Shown here: piece after piece, positions 1 through 12,000 of the stretch
Position numbering within the stretch: the stretch's first letter is position 1
How the letters are laid out: each line of letters begins with the position of its first letter
Origin: Ischnura elegans
Lineage: Eukaryota; Arthropoda; Insecta; Odonata; Coenagrionidae
Assembly: GCF_921293095.1 (NCBI RefSeq)
Contig: NC_060251.1
Coordinates: 62,203,585-62,267,584, forward strand
Direction: 5' to 3'
DNA length: 64,000 bases
Notes under the pieces: model-generated
Databases searched by the model: none
What the model was told of the DNA's origin: nothing
Seen by the model: the letters and a program-made list of their open reading frames with translations, nothing else
Position numbers and translations under genes: made by a program

Positions 1-3000
1 GCTCAATGGTAGCATGGGTGCAAAGTTTGGCAGCAATCTCTGAGAAGCACATTAATATTGATAGCACAAGAAGTAAGATCAGCCGTTTAGCATCTTAATA
101 GCAATCATCTCTTGTAATGAAACTAAATTTTGGTACCCGAGTACAACTTCATTAAGTATCAATATTTTTCATTGTTTAGCTGTCATAGAAATGGTAGGTT
201 TGAAATAAATTCATTATGGTGGAAATTGTAAATTACTTATGAACAAAGTATAAATTCCTGCGGGCGTGTGTAGCTAAGGGCTGAAGGAGAATGTAATTTC
301 AGTTTTACTTATTGTCAATTCAAATTTTACAGTCCGAGTTACTGTTGAGACTTACAAGAGCTTAATAATGGTAAGAGTAGAGTTATTTTAACCGCATTGG
401 GGCCCAAGGTTTGAGCTTGTCATCCAATAAGCATTTGTGTTTGATTTTTTTCCTACTATATTATTTTACTTTAAAATCATGTTTGCGTAATAGTGGTGTT
501 TTCAAGTCTTCAATTGAAATAATTTTATTAATTCATTGTTGAACATTTTACTTTAGAGTGTTGGTGGCATTCCGTTGACCATGCAGCTTTGGCTTCATCC
601 ATATTCCGCCTCGTTGCGACTGTTGTCGGGACTATTGAAGGAGTTAGATATACTCCTGTTGAAGGACCAAATGTGGATGACAAGGAGGAACAGTCGTTTT
701 CGTCTTGCTTGCCGGAAGATCTTGTCTCTGAATGGAATGATGTGTATGCTGATGAAATTTATCACCCATTAATAAGGATGTTTTCCTTGATGACAGGTCT
801 GTTGGTTTTTTTTTTTTTTTTTTTTGACGTTTCTAAGTCAAATTCAGCAGTTAATGGCTTTGACTTGATTAAAAGCAAGATATTAATTTTATGGCTATGG
901 AAGGAGGAGAATTTTAAGGTTTGCTTTCGGTTTGCTTTTTCTGTTCTTGATATGTATTGCCCATTTCTTGAGAACATTAAAAATTACCTGTATGTTTGTT
1001 CATAGTGCATTTATAATTTTAGCATAAATACATAGTTACCTCTATATATCACATGTGAACAGCAGTAGATCCAGGATAGCAAAAAGGGGGGGAGGATTAA
1101 GGGGCTCTCCTTTCCTGTATGTATTCGAAAAGTGAACAAATTACCAATTTATCTCATGTAAATTGGATATAGCCTCTCTCTGGATCCACCACTGCATGTG
1201 GATATATACATATTTATTTATATATCTCTCAGAGTGCCCATTTGACTTTTTTGCTATGATTTCAGTTTCTACAATTCTCCATGCTTCCCTTCCTCCATTA
1301 TAAGCCACGCAGAGCTGTGCAAATGCCAAATTTGTAGTGCGAGTAGAGTCATCTAATGTTGAGTCTTTTTTTCAGCCACTACTGTAATTGACTTGACCCG
1401 AGTTTTGAAGAAGTTTTTTAGTTGAATTGTTGCCTTCATGTCAATTCAGCCCTAAGCTCGAGTGGCTCCCATGCCTCTTTGAAGGCCTTTATCAATTATG
1501 TATGGTTCGTTTCTTGGTGGAATGCAAAATTCCCAGCAATGCTGTGTTTGACATCTTCTGTGCACACACAAGTAACTTTTAAATATTGATCAATCATTTT
1601 TAAGGAATGTTTTTTAATCTGGTGAAATAAAAATTTTCACTCGAGAACTAAACATTTTCAATTTTTCCTGAAATTTTTAATTGTGAAGGGCCGAATGTGC
1701 CATTCTCCATATTTATTGTGCAATTTTCTGTACTTTATACAAAAAAGGTTTTGAATTAAACCAGTGTTTTTACATTTCAGATTGTAAAATGCAAAGGAAT
1801 ACTTCATGGGGTCATCTGGAAAACTTGCTTTTTGAGGATATTGTCAGTGCTCTTAGAGTAATTCCAGCAAACTGTCTATCAAAGTGCCCATTTCCATGTT
1901 TAGTGAACTATGAGAATGAGAACAGAGTGAGCTTCCTTGCCAGCGATTTAGTGGCTACTTTGAGGTCACCAGTGATCCCTCTCCAGACTGCTGCATATCT
2001 TCTGATTTTAAAGTATGCTTTTAATATCACTTGTAAATGATCTGCTAATATTTTGCTGCTTCTCAGCAGTTGCAATTATTTATCAGAATATTTAAAATGA
2101 CTGTTTCCTTTTGGAAGTCTTCTTGATGTGGCTATTGATAATGAAGAAGATATAATAAGGTTACTCAATCTCTCAACCTGGCCAGAAGCTATAGTTCTGG
2201 CTATATTTTTTAACCAGGTGACCTTTTTAAAAATTGAGGGAATATTTTTAATGAACAAATGCTATACCAATATTTTCATTTGTTTTTGAGTTGAAAGGTC
2301 AAAATTTTATAATGTTAGCACTCTTAGTTGTGGAGGTTCAGCCTGATTTCATAAGGTACTTTCAAGGGTGAAAATTTTAATTTAGAAGACTATTCAGAAA
2401 TTCATGTGAAGTGTAAGGTATTTTTTATCAATTTTTTTATTAACTTAGTATATGTAATAAATAATCTAACAACAATACACTTTTATCATCAATTACTCTT
2501 CTCATCTTTGTTGCATTTCAATTTCAACACATGCATAATTATGGAATGTTTTGGGTAAATAGTGCAGCTACTTAATAAGGTCAAAGTGTAACAGTTTCTG
2601 TGTCCCAATTAATCAGAATTTTATGTATTTCCATATGTGTTTTTTTTCTGTAATTTTTTATCACGGTAATTTGGCTGATGAATTTTCTGTAGTTAATAAT
2701 TTATTCATTTACAGACTAGTTCCCGATTTGGTTGAAGAAGACAAAAAAATTCTTTCAACTGAAGGTTCTGACTCAGAAAAAGTGTGGGAAAAATTGTCAT
2801 GCCACCTTCTGGAAGATCAACTTAGTGAGGCTCAGTCTGTAGTTGACACCATGCTGATGGACTTCAGGTAAAATTAGTTTTAGATTTCATTTCTGAATTA
2901 ATCTCTTAACTCCTTCATTTTTATATTATTGACCATATCCTACTGAGTTTCATGTGAGCAGGTAAATACATACGTAAAAGGCAAATTTTTCTCTTATGAT

Positions 3001-6000
3001 ACCGGACCAGTATTGTTATCAAAAAATAAATAGTAAAACAAGGCGTTGAAAAAACTCCCAGATAGGTCTAAAATCTTTTTGTGGGATAGTAAAAGATATA
3101 ATTGTTATAAGATGCATGACATATTATATCATGTTGGTTACAGTTGAATCTATCTCTAATGACTAGCTAAATTCGTGCCTTGGCCATTAGTTATGAAACT
3201 ACATATGTATGGAAGAAAAACATATTTTGAGTGGGAAGGGTGTAAAAAAAAAATTAGCATTTTAATTTTGTGATTTTTTGAAGGAAAAATTTTATCACTG
3301 TGGTTTTCTTACATGAATTAGCATTACTTTTTCAGAGTTGGAGACAGTTGCACTGTTCAGCCTTTCACGGACACCTACACATATACCAGTGCTTACTTTC
3401 TTCAGTGGAAGGTGATCCTAGAAATGTGTCGAGTTTCTGAGCCAGAACTTCGGTGCCACTATGCTCAATGGTTGAAGTAAGAATGCGATATTTTTGTGTC
3501 TTTGTCTTATCATTAGTTTCATATTTTTACTGGAGGGGAGCCATTTCATTCTGCTGCTGTATTTCTCGCGTAAATATTCCTGCATCTTTTAATCCAGGTT
3601 ATATACTTTTTAGCAAAAAATTTCATTCTCATGACAAATTGTCAGTGTAATTGTGACTTTTGTTACCAATATAATGGCTTCCCATCCAGTTTTCAGTTTA
3701 TTTGGTATATGAAATATACATATGTTTTCATTCTGTTGATATTTATGGTATTGGCTCTAGGATGAATTGGTTCTGCTTTGTTGGTTCCTATTCAGGGGCC
3801 GTATTCTGTAACTCCAAACCGATCGGTGCGGCACCGATTCGTCGGGTGCGACGTCACACCGACTCCCGGTAAGAAGTCGTGCGATTCTGTACGAACCCGG
3901 TCGGTGCGGCACCGACGAGAGGACGGGAGATCGTCGGTAGCCGTACCGACAGCAAAGAGGTGTCGGTACGGCCACCGACTAGTGGGTTTCATGAATTCCC
4001 CGGTGCGCATTATACGTTTTATTTTGTTTTTACCTCATCACCGAGTAAATAATGAGGTTTTCTCCAATGTTATCTTTTTCTGCCCCTTCGAATACGCCTC
4101 TATAATTCACTGTGTCATCATCTATATTAATTACCTTGACAGAAATATAAGATAATGGTTAATAAAAATGAGGTTTGCTAACATATAATGACTTTCTCTC
4201 ATTTATGTTACCGCACTTTCACTCGCTTGTAATAGGGTTTATTTCTCTCTATCATCATTTACTTGCTCCTTTGACATAAAAAAGATATTTTTGATTAAAT
4301 ATGAGTTTTGCCGCAATGTTATCACTTTATATCACTCTGAATAGGCGACTGTTATTTCACTCAATCATCAATTTGGCGTTTCTCTCGGCATAGAAATAAG
4401 ATCTTATTATTTAAGTATGAAGTTTGCCACAACGGTATCAGTTTCTTTCATTTGTAACGGGCAACTATATTTCATTTCATCGTCAGCCATTGATTCCCTT
4501 GACGATAAAAGAAGATATTTGTTAATAAGTATGAGGTTTACCGCAATATTATCATTTTCTCTCACTTGGAATGCGCAACTTATACATATGTATTTCACCC
4601 AATCACAATTTATTTACTTCCTCGTCATTACACTTCTTTTAGTTGCACCCAGCTCCATATTTTTATAACAATTTCCTAACTTGTTCCTCTAATATTACAT
4701 TTGCATTTGAATCCTACGTTCACGTTCCATGGTATGCTATTTTCGTCTGCTACGGTGCCAATGGCATAACCTTCCGTTGATAACATTTATACGGAACTTA
4801 CTTAATGACAACTATATTACCAAATCATGAATAAATAGCATTATACGGAACCGATATTTAAAAAAAGAAACTACGATCTCAAGGATAGTTTCAATAATTC
4901 ATTCCAGCAACAACAATCTCCATCACATACAAACTTTATTGTGATGTTGTAATATATTGTTTCCTTCGATTCTGTAGGTACAGCATTACCACCACACATT
5001 ATATAAGCATTGTTAACAACTTATCCAATATCGTTTATCTTAATCTAGCAATAAGTCGTAATTTCCGCAAATAAAAAGATTGAGAATGACGACAACAAAC
5101 TGTGCCAATGAGTCTTCACTTGTTTTTACCCTTCTTTCATTGGTGGAGACACGTGAAACTTCGGATATATTCGGATTTTCCCTGTTTGGGAAGGAAGGGG
5201 AACCGTACCGACTGGTTTGAAACCGACGACCTTACAGAATCGCTGAAAGTGTCGTCGTCGGTGCGGAATCCGTTGTCGGTACGGTTTGATGTCCAGTCGG
5301 TGGGCTTGAAAGGGAAACCGACCGGTGCGGCACCGACGAAATACAGAATACGGCCCCTGGTCAGATTCCTGGCATTTGATTTTGTTCCAGGTTTTCAGTT
5401 TCGATTTTCACTAAAGTGTGTCATTTTCATTGCTTAATTTCAAATGATATCATGATTTTCATTATGGTTTCATGAAAAATACCTAAAGTCTAAAGGGGCA
5501 CAGCTAAGAATTAAGGCTGGGGGGGTTTAGGCACAACTAATACTTGGGTGTTTGGAGGTATTGCATACCTGCCAGGGTAATCGGGATTTGTGGGAGCCCT
5601 CCTCCAGAAATTTTTTAAGACTAATGGTTCGAAATGTCGAGTTTTATGGCTTTCTGAGGAACATTTGATTAATTCTAACACTATTCTATAAGTAATCCTA
5701 ATCTAATTACGTAAAATGGATCAAACTTAAATATTTCTCTGAGCTCTGAGGGAGTTTTATCCCCCAAAACCCCCCCCCTTGCTGCGCCACTGCCTTAATT
5801 CATATACAGTCGGATCCGGATTTAAGGTCTTCGCATTTAACGTTTTTCCGCATTTAGCGTTTATTTTTTTGGGTCCCGATTCATTCCCTATTAGGACAAT
5901 GTAAAAATTATCCGTATTTAGTGTTTCCGCATTTTGCGTTTTTCCGCATTTATGGTCGTAAAAATTTGTCCCGCTCAAGATTTTTTTGCCCGATTTAACG

Positions 6001-9000
6001 TTTTTTCATGGCGGTTCATCCAAATCTTCGAATTTATATGCTCATCAACAAGAACAGTCTCATGAAAGTTTACCAAGAGTCGATAGAATCAACCGGGGAA
6101 CGCTTCTTCAACTGCTTTCTTCCGCGAGCGCAGCGCTGCGACCTTCAACTCGCAAGTTGGGTGATTTGTCTTCTCGTAACGTTTCGCTCCCCTTCTGATC
6201 CAAACACCAGGCTTTTTTTGTATCAGATCCGATCTAATGGAGCAAAGTCATCCCTTAATTACCTCGAACTACCTTATCCTTCACTTCATGAACTTGACTT
6301 CGATGATACGTGACGACTGATGACACGAGTTATCCTCCGAGGGCCGCTACAATAATGGTTTTCTAGAAGGTAAAGAGGAGGCCCAATATCAATTGCGCAG
6401 TTCACTAGAAGATTCTTTCTATAATCCATTCCAAGGTCAGTTTCCACGGAGGAACAGCGAAAGAACAGAGGAAGTGTTTCCCCTGTCATGACCATGAGTG
6501 AGAGCATTCTTTCCCTACGGAACAACATTGTTTCACATCGTAATTTAGATATCCCGGAGCCCATTTACCGACATGCGGCTGGTTGATATCGCTGTCGATT
6601 CAAAGATATCTATTTATCTGGGGCTATTTTATGTAAAAAGAGAATGACAATCGAAGTTTTGACGAATTATCACGGTCCATAACTCTAAATAAATCGATCA
6701 TTCCGGGAAAAATCACCGCATAATCACGGTAAAAAAAGATCGCGGAAAAATATGAAAATCCAGCAGGATTGCCCTTGGTGGTTGACTTCGACATCATAAC
6801 TCGGACGAAGTTGCCAAACTCTAGAGGCACTGACAATTTGTCAGAAGATATCCAGTTCTGTTGAAGATTAAACCTTTTCACTTAACAGAGTTTAGCTAAT
6901 CGCTATTCAAGGTCCAACCAAATTTTATTAAAAGCTGCGGTGAAACAAGGTGAGTCGGCGTCAAGGTGATTAGCGCGCCGCGTAAGCAACTTCTCCCGGC
7001 TCCATTCGACCTGCATGAGGCCGCGGATTTATGACAATCTGGTGTTATCATCGAGTTGAATCACCATCGACTTGTAGGCATACTAGAAATAAGATTTTCC
7101 TTTTTTGGATGACCTCGAAATCCAAAATGTGCGCACAGGAGGCTTTTTAAAGGCTCATAAATCCCTCGTGTCGCGGAGGCTACAGAAAACTAGTTTTAAA
7201 GTATACCGGGATTTAAGTTTTAAAGGATCCGGGTTCGAATCCCGGTCAAGGCGAATGATTTTTTCTCTGTGGATCTTTTGCACGCTACAGAAAACGTTAA
7301 GTTGACAAAATTCCAATAAACCTCCCTTTTACTAATTATTCGGTAGTTTAGAATTCGGGATTAGCGATCTTCTGTTGTCCTTTTATTTAACTCATCTTTA
7401 TTGTTGCAATGACGATTTTTTAGGACATACTTACACCTTTTCTTATTATATTAGAAATGCTATAGTCACCTACATGTCACTTATACAGAAAAAATTTTAA
7501 AATTTCATTGAGACGACTGAAATATGAGTAAAAATGGAATCACTAATGTCCATAATGATATTCCGTGTGGGAATACTTTTAAGTTGATGTACATTATAAT
7601 TTTCTTAAAATATTTCATTAAAACAATTGTCATCCTCTCATTACCTACTTATTTCTACTACCCATTTTTTAGATGATTCCTGAAAAATATTATCCAACCC
7701 TCACTGGGCAGAGAACATTTAATCAATGAATTTTTTGCTGCATGCAGCACCTTTTAGTTACTTCAAATAAAATATTTTATTCATAAAAAGCCATTCCAAT
7801 CATTACAGACCCTAAAACCTGAAAGAAATGGCAAGTCCTCATTTAGTGTTTGTCCGCATTTAGTGGTTTAAATTTTGTCCCCCCTGAAAAACCTTAAATC
7901 AGGATTCCACTGTATATGTATCAAGCTATCAAATAAGTGATTATACATAGACATTCTTTAAATGTTAAGAGTGAAATGTAAATTATTCTTGAGAAAAGTT
8001 TTCAGTTGCACTAATTATTTTGGCGCTGTTTCTTTCTGGCTTCAGTACTGAGTTTTAATCTTAGTCAAGCCAAGAACTGAAGAACCACACCAACCCATCC
8101 TTAAGTGGGATATTTACTTTCAATATAGATACTTGGGTTAGTTTGTATCTATGGCATTAATTTTTTTACAGGGACACCGGTCACTTAAGCAGTCTCCTTG
8201 ATAATGTGTTTCGTCTTCTACCAGATCAGTTGTTGCAAGGTTGTAGCATTCAGGTGAATTCGCCATCATCAAAAATGCTGTCTCGATTATTCGAATCCAA
8301 ATTGTCTGCTCAATCCTATCATGGTATGTTTCTCTTATTGTATCATTTTAATTACATTTTAGTATTTTTTTAAATAACTTTCCTGAGTAATTATTTATTT
8401 GTGAACTGTAAACATTTATTTATGGCTAATGTGAGGAGAAATCAAAGGGCAATAATTCACTGTGCAATTTGTCATAAACAACAATTTATAAATTGAAAAT
8501 TAATTGATTATTTCAGAATTAACTAAATACTTCTATTTTTCAAATAATCAATTACTATGATAAAATTATCAATTTGCCAATATATCACAATCAATGTTTC
8601 AATATTTCAGTACTGCTGGTCACAAATAGGTTGAAAGAAATATGTATTTCATTGAGGATTAAAGTTAAAGGAAAAATTAACGTATTTGATATCAAATTAA
8701 CTACATATCTTTTGAGTAAAATTTGCTAATACCTACAATAGAAACAAGATAAGAAGTTTTTCAAGGTACCCAGAATTGAAGACTGCTTAGGTGGGAAAAC
8801 TTCTTTTGAGGGAAAGCAAGCAAAATTAAACCGCTGCATTAAATACTTGGAAATAATTCCAAATTCATTTCATTGAAACAAAAGCAGTTTATTCAGTTAA
8901 TGTTGAAAGGGAAAGAAAGATCCATGGAAGTTTGTTGAATAAACTATTTCCTTAAACCAACAGAAATTAATTGATCATCATCAGTGGTGAATCCATAGAT

Positions 9001-12000
9001 ATTGGAGAGGGCTACTGCCCACAATTATTGGGGTATCCAATTTATACTAGTTAAAATGGTAATTTTATTCAGTTGTTGAATATATTCAGTAGAGGAGAGC
9101 CCTGAAAACCCATAATGTTGCGGATAACTCTATGTACTGCAGCATTGATCTGATTATATATGCCGCTACTGAATATCCGTCCAAGGTCATTCACTAATTG
9201 TGAATTCATTAGAGAAATTTAGTGTGAGGTAAAATTACTAAAAATGTATGTACAGTGAGTCCTCGTTTAACGTCACTTACCGTTCCTGAAAAATGTGACG
9301 ATAAACGAAATGACGTAAATCGAAGCATAATATCCCATTAAAAACAATGTGAAAAGTGAATATCGGCTCTTAGACCTCACAATTCCTACGTGAAAAAAAT
9401 GTTAGCATATCATATCTGGGGCATTTTTTACGGTGGAATGCCAAACTATGGCATAAATACGAGTTCCTGTCTTCTTTGACGACAATAGCAGCAGTGACGT
9501 AAATCCTTCTCCATTTTTGTATCTTCCAGCATTTGCTTTTCGGCTTCGCTATGGTGGTCGCCCGGGCGAGCATCGCCTGGGCATCATCATCGCAGTTAAT
9601 GGAACCAAAATTATTGTGAACTCGGCAAAAAAAAGTGACGACAAAAACGAGTTCTACACAGAAAAATGCCTTGAAATCACTTTTTAGGTTCCTGAAAACC
9701 ATTATGTCAAGTAAAACCTTGCGCACCTATGCAAGAATTCATTTTGCAGAAATTTTTGCTGAAACTGTAATCGCAATTAAGAAAAAATACACCGTTTTAC
9801 ACTTTGCTTAGACTGACTGTATTACCGCCCACAAAACGAACAATCTGCAACGCCCGCCGCTTCGCCTTTTTTTTCGCGCGAAATTTAAAAGACTTGACGT
9901 TATCGCGAAGCGTAGGTGCGATAAACGAATGACGGTCTCAAAATTTTCGTGACGTTATCGCGAAATGACGTTAAATGGTGTGACTAAGAACGAGGACTCA
10001 CTGTATATGTTTCTTTTAAACACTTAATTCTTCGGGACATTGGTAATGAGACAACCCTCTAAATTCTCAACCACCACCAATTTTTCGTAACCACCTGGAC
10101 CCCCATTACTGCTGGGAGGTTACCTCCCAGGTGCCCAACATAGCCCCCTGCACCCCCTAGTTCCTATACTGAATCTTCCACTGATGATGATCAATATTTA
10201 TGAGGAAATATTCTAAAATTTCATTTGTGGGTAGAGTTTAATTGAAACACATTGTTTGGTTACTGTCAGTTGAGGCTTCTTAGCCGGGAAAACTTTTTAT
10301 CCAGGAAAAATTGGCGTACAACTTAACGGCATTAATTCTGGGCTTGGAAATTGAACATCCAAGAGGGGAACACTTCTCATCTGGAGTCTACCATATTTTA
10401 CAATGCTCACAAATTATTCACATGTATTGCTATTGAGAACAATGGTAAAGTTGTAACTTTTAACATGTTTTATGTGATAATTTTTCATAATTACACTCAA
10501 ATTTACTCATACTTGTATTTAAATAGGTGCTGTGACGACTGAAAATTTGGAAAGGCTAGTGTGCTGGGTTTGGGTTGATACGTTCCGGTACTTACCTGCA
10601 CTTGTCCGCCATTGGTGGAATTATTTAGAGGCAAGATCGAATTCACTTGTTGAGCGTTTGACTGCTGTTTACCTATCTCCCTTACTCTGTGCTGAGGAAA
10701 TGCGAGCTGTTCAGGCTGAGGAAAAGACATTTGCAAATATGATGGTAGGTGTGGATGTGTGTATTTTTTATAAATTATTTCTTAAAAGATTCTTAAAAAG
10801 TCATGAGTTGAATTCAAATTTCAAAGCACTGAATGAAATGAGTAACTTTGTTCGGAGTCACGTGTACCAGTGCAAAGTTATTACCACTAAGGATATTAAC
10901 GCTGCTTTCTAGGGACTCCAAATAGGATTATTTAATTGCCTTGTAAGACCACGATGTCTAAAATTTCTGTAGTTAAATGGTAAACATTAGAAAACTCATT
11001 TTAAAAAGTCTGCATATACATGCCCTATGTAGATTGAATAAAGAAAATGCTATTTTTAATAAGCCATTCAAATACTTACATTTGTATGTTTCTTGATTTT
11101 TATTTCTTATTTTATTATAATAAGTTCAAAAATTATTAAAATCAGTGTATACCCTCTCTTGATTTATAATGGTGTTACCAAACTGTTCATTGATTATTAG
11201 GTAGTACAAAGGTCGTGGGGTCAGGTAGTGTATCTTATAAGTGCCCCAAAGCCGTTAAGCTAATTTTTCATAAAGTGCTTAATTGTATTTTTCAGTTACT
11301 TTTCTATACACCAGCTTTAAGTGCATGATAATTTTATCTTGTGATTGAAAACAATTTTTTTTTCTCCCTTTAAATATTCAAATTTACCTTCAGGTTAAGG
11401 TGCATCACACTGCTCGTGAAGTCATCGCTGTTTATTCTGTGGATGATGCTGAAGCAGAGCTAATGATTCAGCTCCCCACCAACCATCCATTAGGCCTTGT
11501 TAAAGTTGAGTGTGGAAAGTATCTGTTTGGTATTAACCAATCCCATAATTGGAGGAGGCAAATAACGATTTTTCTCAACTATCAGGTAGGTGTAATTCAT
11601 AGCTTAAGGCATATTAGTAGTTTGTACTTTAAATATGCAATTTCTGAAAACTCTTTCAACAATCTTTCTGATAAAGAGGAATACTTAAAAATGGCAGAGG
11701 GCTGCCCCTCTTTACTTCCCATCTACATTCTTGAACCAAAATAATACTAAATGTAATGGCAATGAAAGTTTAGGACCATATGCTGGCCTTGGTGGTGGTA
11801 GGCTAAAGTCCTTGCCTGCCAAACAAGAGGTTGCAGGTTGGAGTCCGTCCTGGATGCATTGCCCCTATCCAGGAAACTGATGTGTGTGTATGTTTAAATG
11901 TTAATTTGTTGAAAACCCCAATTTAAAAGGCTAATACATTGCTGTTATCAGTGGTGTGGGAAAAAAAGAATTGTAAATTTTCCGAAGCACTGCATAGATC

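Noticed and set aside
589-1005. A 138-codon frame in LTN1
   Set aside because: Only the part to 796 is exon. The rest runs over a donor site, a poly(T) tract and intron.
3757-4155. Overlapping frames rich in Arg, Ser and Pro on both strands
   Set aside because: They are by-products of the GC-rich palindromic repeats at the transposon's left side.
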